From contig NZ_BMSE01000016.1 of NCBI RefSeq assembly GCF_014648995.1, positions 1-64,000 on the forward strand: a DNA stretch of 64,000 nt, read 5' to 3'. Origin of the DNA: Streptomyces massasporeus. GTDB taxonomy: Bacteria; Actinomycetota; Actinomycetes; Streptomycetales; Streptomycetaceae. Of the stretch, positions 40,111 through 49,069 are shown in pieces (position 1 is the first letter of the stretch; the number at the start of each line of letters is the position of its first letter). The notes under the pieces were generated by a model. The model ran no database searches. It had not been told where the DNA came from and was given only the letters and a program-made list of their open reading frames with translations. The position numbers and the translations under genes were made by a program.

Positions 40111-40162
40111 ACGCTTTTGTACACACCTAGATCGTACGGCCAGTGAACCGAGGGGAGCCCGG

Positions 40163-40849
40163 GTGAGACTGCTGCTCGTCGAGGACGACAACCACGTCGC
40201 CGCCGCCCTGTCGGCGGTTCTGGCGCGGCACGGGTTCGACGTCACGCACGCGCGCAGCGGTGAGGAGGCCCTCCAGGCCCTCGTTCCCGAGAGCGACTGC
40301 TTCGGCGTCGTCCTCCTTGACCTGGGCCTGCCCGACCAGGACGGATACGAGGTCTGCGGCAAGATCCGCAAGCGGACCAGCACCCCGGTGATCATGGTGA
40401 CCGCCCGCTCCGACGTGCGCTCCCGCATCCACGGACTCAACCTCGGCGCCGACGACTACGTGGTGAAGCCCTACGACACCGGGGAGCTGCTCGCCCGTAT
40501 CCACGCCGTGAGCCGGCGCACCTCCCACGAGGACACCTCCAGCGGCATCGAGACCGAGCTGCGGCTCGGCCCGGTGCACATCGAGCTGCCCAACCGCCGG
40601 GTCAGCGTGGACGGGTCGGTGATCCAGCTGACCCGCAAGGAGTTCGACCTGCTGGCCCTGCTCGCGCAGCGGCCCGGGGTGGTCTTCCGCCGGGAGCAGA
40701 TCATCAGTGAGGTGTGGCAGACCAGCTGGGAGGGGACCGGGCGGACCCTTGAGGTGCATGTGGCGTCCCTGCGCGCCAAGCTGCGCATGCCGGCCCTCAT
40801 CGAGACCGTACGCGGAGTCGGATACCGGCTCGTCGCGCCTGCCGGGTAG
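40163..40849 (+). CDS. gluR: OmpR/PhoB-type response regulator GluR
   Basis: A 228-residue regulator with a receiver domain (EDD at 7-9, Asp53 in VVLLDLGLPDQDG, Lys in VVKPYD) and a winged-helix DNA-binding domain (~125-225: ELRLGPVHIELPNRRVSVDG...LTRKEFDLLALLAQRPG). In S. coelicolor GluR-GluK senses glutamate and controls the adjacent gluABCD. GTG 40163 has AGGGGAG five bases upstream; a longer frame from 40001 is rejected. gluK begins 9 bp later. Confidence 0.93.
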   Translation: MRLLLVEDDNHVAAALSAVLARHGFDVTHARSGEEALQALVPESDCFGVVLLDLGLPDQDGYEVCGKIRKRTSTPVIMVTARSDVRSRIHGLNLGADDYVVKPYDTGELLARIHAVSRRTSHEDTSSGIETELRLGPVHIELPNRRVSVDGSVIQLTRKEFDLLALLAQRPGVVFRREQIISEVWQTSWEGTGRTLEVHVASLRAKLRMPALIETVRGVGYRLVAPAG

Positions 40850-40858
40850 CGGGGCCGG

Positions 40859-42265
40859 GTGCGCACTCGTCTGCTCCCGCTGCTCATCATCCTGATGGCG
40901 GCCGTGCTGCTCGCGCTCGGCGTCCCGCTCGCCGTGAGCCTCGCCGGGGCGCAGCAGCAGAAGGTCGTCGTCGACCGGATCGACGACACGGCGCGCTTCG
41001 CCGCCCTCGCCCAGTTCGTCACCGACTCGCCCGACGGGACCGAGGGCGCGTTCGAGAACGAGCGCCTCGCCACCCTCAGCAGTGAGCTGACCAGCTACTA
41101 CGACGTCTACGGCATCCGGTCCGGGGTCTTCTACCGCAACGGCAGTGCCATGGCCCACGCCCCGGCCAAGTGGTCGCTGCCGAAGGAGGGCGAGGTACGG
41201 GACGCGTTCGACGAGGCGCTGCTCAGCCGCCGCAGCCACGACCCGCAGCAGGTGTGGCCCTGGCAGCGCCGCAACCTCGTGGTCGCCTCGCCGGTCATCC
41301 GGGACGGGGACGTCGTCGCGGTCGTCGTCACCGACTCGCCCACCGGGCAGCTGCGCTCCCGCACCCTGCACGGCTGGCTGGTCATCGGCGCGGGTGAGTT
41401 CGCCGCGATGCTGCTGGCCGTCGGTGCCGCCCTGCGGCTGACCGGCTGGGTGCTCAAGCCCGTACGGGTGCTGGACACCACCACCCACGACATCGCCACC
41501 GGGCGGCTCAAGTCACGGGTGGCCGCCGCCGGCGGGCCGCCGGAACTCCAGCGTCTGGCCCGGTCGTTCAACGAGATGGCGGACAACGTCGAGGACGTGC
41601 TGGAGCAGCAGCGCGCCTTCGTCGCCGACGCCTCGCACCAGCTGCGCAACCCCCTCGCGGCGTTGCTGCTGCGCATCGAGCTGCTCTCCTTCGAGCTGCC
41701 CGAGGGCAACAAGGAGATCGCCTCGGTCCAGGCCGAGGGCAAGCGCCTCGCGCAGGTCCTGGACGACCTGCTCGACCTGGCGCTGGCCGAGCACACCGAG
41801 GCGGACCTGAAGATCACCGACATCGGCGAGCTCGCCGCGGAGCGCCTCGCGGCCTGGGCCCCGACCGCCGAGGCCAAGGGCGTGCGCCTGGTGGGGGACT
41901 GCCCGCCGACGACCGCGTGGGCCGACCCGGTCGCGCTGTCCAGCGCGCTGGACGCGGTCATCGACAACGCGGTGAAGTTCACGCCCGAGGACCGGACCGT
42001 CGAGGTGACCGTCGCCTCCCACGGCGACACCTCCACCGTCGTCGTCACCGACCAGGGCCCGGGTCTGACCGACGAGGAGCTGGCCCGCGTCGGCGACCGC
42101 TTCTGGCGCAGCGGCCGGCATCAGAACATCAAGGGCTCGGGCCTCGGGCTGTCCATCTCGCGGGCGCTGCTCGCGGCGGGCGGCGGTTCGATCGCCTACG
42201 ACCGTCACGAGCCGCACGGGCTGAAGGTCACGGTGGCGGTGCCGAGGTCGGCGCCGACGGCTTGA
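40859..42265 (+). CDS. gluK: Sensor histidine kinase GluK
   Basis: A 468-residue membrane kinase. Two membrane helices (~5-30, ~175-195) bracket a ~145-residue extracellular sensor, followed by HAMP, HisKA with His260 in ADASHQLRNPLAALLLR, and a HATPase (DNAVKFTPEDR, DQGPGL, GSGLGLSIS). The extracellular domain is proposed to bind glutamate. It is co-transcribed with gluR. Confidence 0.92.
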   Translation: MRTRLLPLLIILMAAVLLALGVPLAVSLAGAQQQKVVVDRIDDTARFAALAQFVTDSPDGTEGAFENERLATLSSELTSYYDVYGIRSGVFYRNGSAMAHAPAKWSLPKEGEVRDAFDEALLSRRSHDPQQVWPWQRRNLVVASPVIRDGDVVAVVVTDSPTGQLRSRTLHGWLVIGAGEFAAMLLAVGAALRLTGWVLKPVRVLDTTTHDIATGRLKSRVAAAGGPPELQRLARSFNEMADNVEDVLEQQRAFVADASHQLRNPLAALLLRIELLSFELPEGNKEIASVQAEGKRLAQVLDDLLDLALAEHTEADLKITDIGELAAERLAAWAPTAEAKGVRLVGDCPPTTAWADPVALSSALDAVIDNAVKFTPEDRTVEVTVASHGDTSTVVVTDQGPGLTDEELARVGDRFWRSGRHQNIKGSGLGLSISRALLAAGGGSIAYDRHEPHGLKVTVAVPRSAPTA

Positions 42266-42294
42266 CGACAGCCGACCGCAAGACGGCCGGGCCG

Positions 42295-43296
42295 CTACGG
42301 CTTGACCGACTGGTAGTAGCGCTGGGCGCCTGCGTGCAGCTGCAGCGGGTCGGTGTAGATCGCCGTTCGGACGTCGACCAGCTGGGCGGAGTGGACGGTC
42401 GCGCCGATGAGGTCCCGGCTGTCGAGCACCGTGCGAGTCAGCCACTCGGTGAGCCGCGGGTCCATGTCGCTGCGGGTGAGCAGCACGTTGGACACCGCCA
42501 GGGTCGGCACCGCGTGACCGCGCTGGATGGTGGGGTAGGCCGACTCCGGCATCTTGGTGGCACGGTAGTAGCGCGTGGCGCCGCCCTGCTCGTGCAGCTT
42601 GGCCACGAGACTGGCGTCGATGGGCACGAACCGGAAGGCCGATGCCGACTTCTTGGCCGGCCGGCTCAGCCCGTCCGTGGGCAGCCCGCCCGACCAGAAG
42701 AACGCGTCGAGGCCGTGCCCCAGCCGCTTGGGCCCGGTGTCGATGCCGTCCGAGGACGGCTGGATGTCCTTCTCCGGGTCGATGCCGGCGGCCCTGAGCA
42801 CACCGTTGGCGATCAGCCGTACGCCGGAGTTGGGCAGCCCTATGGCCACGCGCTTGCCCCGCAGGTCGGAGACGGAGCGGATGTCCGAGTCCGGTGGCAC
42901 GACGAGCTGGACGTAGTCGTCGTAGAGGCGGGCGAGGCCCCGCAGCCGGTCGGCACCCGGGGCGTTGTCGAGTTTGTACGTGGCGATCGCGTCGGCCGCG
43001 GCGATGGCGAAGTCCGCCTCGCCGGTCGCCACGTCGGCGACGTTCTCCTGTGAGCCGGCGCTGGTCAGCAGCCGCACCTTGAGGTCGGGCATGTCCTTGT
43101 CGATCTCGGTGCGCAGGAGTTCCCCGTATTCGTGGTAGACCCCGGCGCGGGTGCCCGTGCTGAACGTGATGGTGCCGCTCGGCGGCTCATCGGCCCAGGG
43201 GCGCAGCCACCACAGCAGCAGGCCGAGGACCACGAGGGCGACGGTGCCGCCCTGCAGGGCCCCGCGCCTGCCGATACGGGGGAGCGTTCTGGACAT
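42295..43296 (-). CDS. TAXI family solute-binding protein
   Basis: A 333-residue protein with an N-terminal membrane anchor or signal (ALQGGTVALVVLGLLLWWL) and a TAXI (TRAP-associated extracytoplasmic immunogenic) binding fold: TGTRAGVYHEYGELLR, TSAGSQENVADVATGEADFAIAAADA, LRGKRVAIGLPNSGVRLIAN. TAXI proteins often bind glutamate or glutamine, which would fit its place beside gluRK, but no TRAP permease is adjacent. The start is ATG 43296. It converges on gluK. Confidence 0.85.
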   Translation of the reverse strand: MSRTLPRIGRRGALQGGTVALVVLGLLLWWLRPWADEPPSGTITFSTGTRAGVYHEYGELLRTEIDKDMPDLKVRLLTSAGSQENVADVATGEADFAIAAADAIATYKLDNAPGADRLRGLARLYDDYVQLVVPPDSDIRSVSDLRGKRVAIGLPNSGVRLIANGVLRAAGIDPEKDIQPSSDGIDTGPKRLGHGLDAFFWSGGLPTDGLSRPAKKSASAFRFVPIDASLVAKLHEQGGATRYYRATKMPESAYPTIQRGHAVPTLAVSNVLLTRSDMDPRLTEWLTRTVLDSRDLIGATVHSAQLVDVRTAIYTDPLQLHAGAQRYYQSVKP

Positions 43297-43392
43297 GCGG
43301 GCGATCCTGCCAGCCGGGGTGCCCCTCTGACCAGGGCAGGGGTCACAGGGCGAGGGCGGGGGAGTGTCAGTGGCCGCCACTACGCTCGCCCC

Positions 43393-43800
43393 ATGAGCTC
43401 TTCGCCCGCCGACCTGGTCCGTGAATTCCACCGCGCCTTCGGCCTGGACGCCCGCACGACGCCGACGGAGGTCTCCCCGGAACTCGCCGCTCACCGGGGC
43501 GAGCTTCTCGCGGAGGAGGCCGCCGAGGTGGCGGAGGTGTCGGTGCGGGGCCCGCTCGACCGGCTCGCCCACGAGCTGGCGGACGTGGTCTACGTCGCCT
43601 ACGGCACCGCCCTGGTGCACGGCATCGACCTGGACGCGGTGCTCGCCGAGGTCCACCGCTCCAACATGACGAAGATCGGCCCCGACGGCTCGGTCTCCCG
43701 CCGCGAGGACGGCAAGGTCCTCAAGGGGGAGCACTACGAGGCGCCGGACGTGCCGGGGGTGCTGCGCAGACAGGGGTGGGCGCCGGGCGGGGGCGCCTGA
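43393..43800 (+). CDS. MazG-like nucleotide pyrophosphohydrolase
   Basis: A 135-residue all-alpha NTP pyrophosphatase-like protein. Metal-binding acidic residues appear as ELLAEEAAEVAE and ELADVVYVAYG (EExxE...ExxD), and the tail DGSVSRREDGKVLKGEHYEAPDV resembles the Cof-like C-terminal piece of this family. The substrate is unknown. ATG 43393 follows TACGCT by six bases, with no SD. Confidence 0.85.
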   Translation: MSSSPADLVREFHRAFGLDARTTPTEVSPELAAHRGELLAEEAAEVAEVSVRGPLDRLAHELADVVYVAYGTALVHGIDLDAVLAEVHRSNMTKIGPDGSVSRREDGKVLKGEHYEAPDVPGVLRRQGWAPGGGA

Positions 43801-43876
43801 CCCGGGCACCGTCCCGGCCCCGGTCTCGCGCCGCCCGGCCCACCCTCCTCGGCCGGCGATCGGTGCCTCGGCCTCC

Positions 43877-45094
43877 TCAGTCGGCGACCGGCGCCTCGGC
43901 CTCGGTCGCCCGGGGCGCCGGCTCCGGGCGGCGGGGCTCGCGGCGTCGTCCCCACCACGTAGCCACCGGCTCGGTGTAGCGCGCGGTGAGCGGGCCCAGC
44001 ACCACCAGGATCAGGACATAGGCCGTGGCCAGGGGGCCGAGGGACGGTTCGATGCCTGCCGAGACCGCCAGACCGGCGATGACGATCGAGAACTCGCCGC
44101 GCGCCACGAGCGCGCCACCCGCCCGCCAGCGGCCCTTGACGGAGATCCCGGCGCGCCGGGCCGCCCAGTACCCGGTGGCGATCTTCGTCAGCGCGGTGAG
44201 GACGGCCAGTCCGAGGGCGGGCAACAGGACGGGCGGGATGCTCGACGGGTCGGTGTGCAGCCCGAAGAAGACGAAGAAGACCGCCGCGAACAGGTCGCGC
44301 AAGGGACTCAGCAGGGTGTGCGCGCCCTCCGCGACCTCCCCCGACAGCGCGATGCCCACCAGGAAGGCCCCGACCGCCGCCGACACCTGGAGCTGCTGCG
44401 CGACGCCCGCGACCAGGATCGTCAGACCCAGCACGACCAGCAGCAGCTTCTCCGGGTCGTCGCTGGAGACGAACCGTGAGATGAGCCTGCCGTAGCGCAC
44501 GGCGAGGAACAGCACGAGACCGGCCGCGCCCAGCGCGATCGCCAGGGTCACGCTCCCGGCCATCAGGCCGACTCCCGCCACCAGCGCGGTGACGATGGGC
44601 AGGTACACCGCCATCGCCAGGTCCTCCAGCACCAGCACGCTGAGGATCACCGGCGTCTCCCGGTTGCCGACCCGGCCCAGATCGCCCAGCACCTTCGCGA
44701 TCACGCCGGACGACGAGATCCAGGTGACACCGGCCAGCACGACGGCGGCCACCGGACCCCAGCCGAGCAGCAGCGCCATGGCCGCCCCGGGCAGCGCGTT
44801 GAGGGCGCAGTCGACCAGACCGGACGGATAGTGGGTCTTGAGGTTGGAGACCAGATCGCTCGCCGTGTATTCCAGGCCCAGCATCAACAGCAGCAGGATG
44901 ACGCCGATCTCCGCGCCCGTGGCGACGAACTCCTCGCTCGCGCCCAGCGGCAGCAGACCGCCCTCACCGAAGGCCAGACCGGCCAGGAGGTACAGGGGGA
45001 TCGGGGAGAGCCGGAACCGGGCGGCGAACCGGCCGAGCAGGCCGAGGCCGAGAATGATGGAACCGAACTCGATGAGCAGAACCGCGGAGTGCAA
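43877..45094 (-). CDS. Cation:proton antiporter, CPA2 (KefB/KhtU) family
   Basis: A ~405-residue membrane antiporter with about twelve helices; family segments include LLLLMLGLEYTASDLV, VTWISSSGVIAKVLGDLG, AVGAFLVGIALSG and FFVFFGLHTDPSSIP. It forms a pair with the TrkA-C protein encoded just upstream, like B. subtilis KhtTU, a K+ exporter. The likely start is TTG 45094 with GGGAG upstream, overlapping no other gene; an upstream in-frame start would run into the preceding gene. Confidence 0.85.
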   Translation of the reverse strand: MHSAVLLIEFGSIILGLGLLGRFAARFRLSPIPLYLLAGLAFGEGGLLPLGASEEFVATGAEIGVILLLLMLGLEYTASDLVSNLKTHYPSGLVDCALNALPGAAMALLLGWGPVAAVVLAGVTWISSSGVIAKVLGDLGRVGNRETPVILSVLVLEDLAMAVYLPIVTALVAGVGLMAGSVTLAIALGAAGLVLFLAVRYGRLISRFVSSDDPEKLLLVVLGLTILVAGVAQQLQVSAAVGAFLVGIALSGEVAEGAHTLLSPLRDLFAAVFFVFFGLHTDPSSIPPVLLPALGLAVLTALTKIATGYWAARRAGISVKGRWRAGGALVARGEFSIVIAGLAVSAGIEPSLGPLATAYVLILVVLGPLTARYTEPVATWWGRRREPRRPEPAPRATEAEAPVAD

Positions 45095-45098
45095 CGGC

Positions 45099-45584
45099 TC
45101 ACTCCCGCCCGAGTATGGTCGCGGCCGCGTCGACGCCCTCACGGGTCCCGACGACGATCAGCGTGTCACCGCCCGCCAGCCGGAAGTCCGGCGCGGGCGA
45201 CGGGATGGCCTCGGCCCGGCGCAGCACGGCCACCACCGACGCGCCCGTCTCCGTCCGCATCCGCATGTCGCCCAGCACCCGCCCGTTCCAGCGCGAGGTC
45301 GCGGCCACCTCGATCCGCTCGGCGACCAGCCCCAGGTCCGTGGTGTACAGCAGGCTCGGGCTGTGGTGGGACGGCTTCAGCGCGTCGATCAGCGATCCCG
45401 CCTCCGAGCTGGTCAGCTTCAGGGACTGGGCGCAGGAGTCGGGATCGTCGGACCGGTACACGTTCACCGTGCGCGTGCCGTCGCGGTGCGCCACCACCGA
45501 CAGATGGCGGTGCTCCCGGGTCTCCAGGTCGTACTGGACCCCGATACCCGGTAGTGGCGTCGCCCTCAGGCGCGGAGCTGACAC
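45099..45584 (-). CDS. TrkA-C domain regulatory subunit of the antiporter (KhtT-like)
   Basis: A 161-residue cytoplasmic protein. A C-terminal RCK_C/TrkA-C domain (~75-160: ERIEVAATSRWNGRVLGDMRMRTETGASVVAVLR...GDTLIVVGTREGVDAAATILG) binds nucleotides such as c-di-AMP in homologues. The N-terminal half resembles KhtT. GTG 45584 has GGGGAAG five bases upstream. It ends 4 bp before the antiporter start. Confidence 0.88.
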   Translation of the reverse strand: MSAPRLRATPLPGIGVQYDLETREHRHLSVVAHRDGTRTVNVYRSDDPDSCAQSLKLTSSEAGSLIDALKPSHHSPSLLYTTDLGLVAERIEVAATSRWNGRVLGDMRMRTETGASVVAVLRRAEAIPSPAPDFRLAGGDTLIVVGTREGVDAAATILGRE

Positions 45585-45711
45585 GTTGCTTCCCCTTGTT
45601 CGTCTGGTCCGTTGTTCGTCGCGTGTTGTCGCGCTTTGCCGGTCTGATGAGTGGTGTCGACCATCGGACGGGTCAAGTCCGCATGGTCCCATCCGGCCGT
45701 ACGGTGACGAC

Positions 45712-46773
45712 ATGGGTGTCGTGACGGATATACGCAACGGCCGGTCGCCGGAGAGAGTGGACGGGGCGGTGCACTGCGCGAAGGCGGGAAGGAGCGGATC
45801 CAGGAGCGTGTCGTTGTTCTGGCGGATCTTCTCGCTCAACGCCGCCGGCCTGGTCGTGGCCACGGCGCTGCTGCTCGGCCCGGTCACCGTGTCCACTCCC
45901 GTCCTCGCGGGCGAGGCCCTCGTCCTGCTCGGCGGCCTGGTGCTGCTGCTCGCCGGCAACGCGCTCGTGCTGCGCTTCGGCCTGGTGCCCCTGCAACGGC
46001 TGGACCGGGCCATGGCCACCGCGGATCTGCTGCGTCCGGGCTCCCGGCCCGTGGTCGCAGGACCGGCGGAGACGGCCGGGCTGATCACGACGTACAACAC
46101 GATGCTCGACCGCCTCGAGGCCGAGCGGGCCGCGGGCGCCGCCCGGGCGCTGTCCGCGCAGGAGAGCGAACGGCACCGGATCGCCCGGGAGCTCCACGAC
46201 GAGGTCGGCCAGACCCTGACCGCCGTCCTCCTCCAGCTCAAACGCGTCGCGGATCTGGCGCCGGAGGACCTGCGCGAGGAGGTGGGCCAGGCGCAGGAGG
46301 CGACCCGGGCCGGCCTGGACGAGATCCGCCGGATCGCGCGCCGGCTGCGCCCCGGCGTACTGGAGGAACTCGGGCTGGCCAGCGCCCTGCGCTCGCTCAC
46401 CGGCGAGTTCACGACCCACGGGCTGACCGCGCGCCACCACGTCACCGGCGAGCTCCCCGCCCTGACCCCCGAAGCGGAACTCGTCGTCTACCGGGTCGCC
46501 CAGGAGGGCCTGACCAACACCGCCCGGCACGCCGCCGCCGACCGTGCCGAACTCCGCCTCCAGCCGGTCCCCGGCGGCGTCGAACTCCTCGTCCGCGACA
46601 ACGGCAGGGGCCTCGGCGACGCCCCCGAGGGCGCCGGTCTCACGGGCATGCGCGAGCGCGCGCTGCTCATCGGTGCCGCCCTGACCCTGGAGACAGCGCC
46701 GGGCGGGGGCACCGACGTACGGCTGCGCGTACCGGTGGCCGAGCGCGAACCAGTGACCGAAGGACCCCGCTGA
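45712..46773 (+). CDS. Sensor histidine kinase, NarL-type (HisKA_3)
   Basis: A 353-residue membrane kinase with two helices (~45-85: FSLNAAGLVVATALLL, LVLLGGLVLLLAGNALVL) and almost no extracellular loop. A HAMP-like linker, a HisKA_3 dimerisation domain with His162 in RIARELHDEVGQTL and a HATPase (DNGRGLGDAPEGAGLTGMRER) follow. It pairs with the overlapping regulator. The corresponding S. coelicolor pair (SCO5784/SCO5785 region) affects antibiotic and protease production. ATG 45712 follows TACGGT by six bases; GTG 45808 is an alternative. Confidence 0.88.
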   Translation: MGVVTDIRNGRSPERVDGAVHCAKAGRSGSRSVSLFWRIFSLNAAGLVVATALLLGPVTVSTPVLAGEALVLLGGLVLLLAGNALVLRFGLVPLQRLDRAMATADLLRPGSRPVVAGPAETAGLITTYNTMLDRLEAERAAGAARALSAQESERHRIARELHDEVGQTLTAVLLQLKRVADLAPEDLREEVGQAQEATRAGLDEIRRIARRLRPGVLEELGLASALRSLTGEFTTHGLTARHHVTGELPALTPEAELVVYRVAQEGLTNTARHAAADRAELRLQPVPGGVELLVRDNGRGLGDAPEGAGLTGMRERALLIGAALTLETAPGGGTDVRLRVPVAEREPVTEGPR

Positions 46774-47426
46774 TGCCCACACCGATCCGCGTGCTGCTCG
46801 CCGACGACCACACCCTCGTGCGCCGGGGCGTGCGCCTCATCCTGGACGGGGAGCCCGACCTCACGGTCGTGGCCGAGGCCGGGGACGGCGCCGAGGCCGT
46901 CGCACGCGCGCGTGAGACCCCCGTCGACCTCGCCGTCCTGGACGTGGCCATGCCCCGCATGACCGGCCTCCAGGCGGCCCGGGAGCTCTCCCGCCGCCTG
47001 CCCGACCTGCACATCCTGATCCTGACCATGTACGACAACGAGGAGTACTTCTTCGAGGCGCTCAGGGCCGGGGCCAGCGGCTACGTCCTCAAGTCCGTCG
47101 CCGACCGCGACCTGGTCGAGGCCTGCCGGGCGGCCGTGCGCGACGAACCGTTCATCTACCCGGGCGCCGAACGTGCCCTCGTCCGCTCCTACCTCGAGCG
47201 GCTGCACCGCGGCGACGGCCTGCCGGAGAGGGCCATCACCGAACGCGAGGAGGAGATCCTCAAGCTGGTCGCCGAGGGCCACACCTCGAAGGAGATCGGC
47301 GAACTCCTCTTCATCAGCGCCAAGACGGTCGAGCGCCACCGCGCCAACCTCCTCCAGAAGCTCGGCATGCGCGACCGCCTGGAGCTGACCCGGTATGCGA
47401 TCAGGGCCGGACTCATCGAACCCTGA
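46773..47426 (+). CDS. NarL/LuxR-type response regulator
   Basis: A 217-residue regulator with a receiver domain (DD at 11-12, Asp57 in LAVLDVAMPRMTG, Lys in YVLKSVADRDL) and a C-terminal LuxR HTH (ITEREEEILKLVAEGHTSKEIGELLFISAKTVERHRANLLQKLG). The ATG overlaps the kinase stop (TGATG), indicating coupled expression. It is probably a pleiotropic regulator of secondary metabolism. Confidence 0.92.
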   Translation: MPTPIRVLLADDHTLVRRGVRLILDGEPDLTVVAEAGDGAEAVARARETPVDLAVLDVAMPRMTGLQAARELSRRLPDLHILILTMYDNEEYFFEALRAGASGYVLKSVADRDLVEACRAAVRDEPFIYPGAERALVRSYLERLHRGDGLPERAITEREEEILKLVAEGHTSKEIGELLFISAKTVERHRANLLQKLGMRDRLELTRYAIRAGLIEP

Positions 47427-47490
47427 GCCCGGGGCGGAGGTTGTCCACAGGCGGCCGAGCCACGTTCGCCGACCGCCTACCCTTGTCCCC

Positions 47491-49005
47491 ATGAGCAGCA
47501 TCGACCGGAGCCAGTCAGTGGGCGGCACGCGCACATACGAGGTACGCACCTACGGGTGCCAGATGAACGTCCACGACTCCGAGCGATTGTCCGGACTGCT
47601 GGAGGACGCGGGTTACGTCCGTGCCCCCGAGGACGCCGACGGGGCGGACGTCGTCGTCTTCAACACCTGCGCCGTGCGGGAGAACGCCGACAACAAGCTG
47701 TACGGCAACCTCGGCCACCTCGCCCCGAAGAAGGCGAGCCGCCCCGGCATGCAGATCGCGGTCGGCGGCTGCCTCGCGCAGAAGGACCGCGACACCATCG
47801 TGAAGAGGGCGCCCTGGGTGGACGTCGTCTTCGGCACGCACAACATCGGCAAGCTGCCGGTCCTGCTGGAGCGCGCCCGCGTGCAGGAGGAGGCGCAGGT
47901 CGAGATCGCCGAGTCGCTGGAGGCGTTCCCCTCGACGCTGCCCACGCGTCGCGAGAGCGCCTACGCGGCCTGGGTCTCCATCTCCGTCGGCTGCAACAAC
48001 ACCTGCACCTTCTGCATCGTCCCGGCCCTGCGCGGCAAGGAGAAGGACCGTCGCCCCGGCGACATCCTCGCCGAGATCGAGGCCCTGGTCGCCGAGGGCG
48101 TCTCCGAGATCACGCTGCTCGGGCAGAACGTCAACGCCTACGGCTCCGACATCGGCGACCGCGAGGCCTTCAGCAAGCTGCTGCGCGCCTGCGGGAAGAT
48201 CGACGGCCTGGAGCGCGTCCGCTTCACCTCGCCGCACCCGCGGGACTTCACCGACGACGTCATCGCCGCCATGGCCGAGACGCCGAACGTGATGCCGCAG
48301 CTGCACATGCCGCTCCAGTCCGGCTCGGACCCGGTCCTGAAGGCGATGCGCCGCTCCTACCGCCAGGAGCGCTTCCTCGGCATCATCGAGAAGGTCCGCG
48401 CCGCCATCCCGCACGCCGCGATCAGCACGGACATCATCGTGGGCTTCCCCGGCGAGACCGAGGAGGACTTCGAGCAGACGCTGCACGTGGTGCGCGAGGC
48501 CCGCTTCGCCCAGGCCTTCACGTTCCAGTACTCGAAGCGGCCCGGCACCCCGGCCGCCGAGATGGACGGCCAGATCCCCAAGAAGGTCGTCCAGGAGCGC
48601 TACGAGCGGCTCGTCGCCCTCCAGGAGGAGATCTCCTGGGAGGAGAACAAGAAGCAGGTCGGCCGCACGCTGGAGCTGATGGTCGCCGAGGGAGAGGGCC
48701 GCAAGGACGACACCACCCACCGCCTCTCCGGCCGCGCCCCCGACAGCCGCCTCGTCCACTTCACCAAGCCGGACGAGGAGGTCCGTCCCGGCGACGTGGT
48801 CACGGTCGAGATCACCTACGCCGCCCCGCACCACCTCCTCGCCGAGGGCCCCGTGCTGGACGTGCGCCGCACGCGCGCGGGCGACGCCTGGGAGAAGCGC
48901 AACGCGGCCGAGAAGGCCAAGCCCGTCGGCGTGATGCTGGGCCTGCCGAAGATCGGCGCCCCCGAGCCCCTGCCCGCCGTGGCGAGCGGGTGCGGCTGCG
49001 ACTGA
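47491..49005 (+). CDS. miaB: tRNA-2-methylthio-N6-dimethylallyladenosine synthase MiaB
   Basis: A 504-residue radical-SAM methylthiotransferase acting on i6A37 of tRNAs, the step after MiaA. The N-terminal cluster Cys are in YGCQMN, NTCAVREN and VGGCLAQ, the radical-SAM Cys168/172/175 are in VGCNNTCTFCIVP, and a TRAM domain and Cys-rich end (GCGCD) close the protein. ATG 47491 lies seven bases after TACCCT (47478-47483) without an SD. Confidence 0.96.
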   Translation: MSSIDRSQSVGGTRTYEVRTYGCQMNVHDSERLSGLLEDAGYVRAPEDADGADVVVFNTCAVRENADNKLYGNLGHLAPKKASRPGMQIAVGGCLAQKDRDTIVKRAPWVDVVFGTHNIGKLPVLLERARVQEEAQVEIAESLEAFPSTLPTRRESAYAAWVSISVGCNNTCTFCIVPALRGKEKDRRPGDILAEIEALVAEGVSEITLLGQNVNAYGSDIGDREAFSKLLRACGKIDGLERVRFTSPHPRDFTDDVIAAMAETPNVMPQLHMPLQSGSDPVLKAMRRSYRQERFLGIIEKVRAAIPHAAISTDIIVGFPGETEEDFEQTLHVVREARFAQAFTFQYSKRPGTPAAEMDGQIPKKVVQERYERLVALQEEISWEENKKQVGRTLELMVAEGEGRKDDTTHRLSGRAPDSRLVHFTKPDEEVRPGDVVTVEITYAAPHHLLAEGPVLDVRRTRAGDAWEKRNAAEKAKPVGVMLGLPKIGAPEPLPAVASGCGCD

Positions 49006-49069
49006 CCCGGGCTGCCGCCGCCCAGAGCGGTGGCAGCGGCTCCCGCTCCTGAGAGTTACCCTGCCGATC

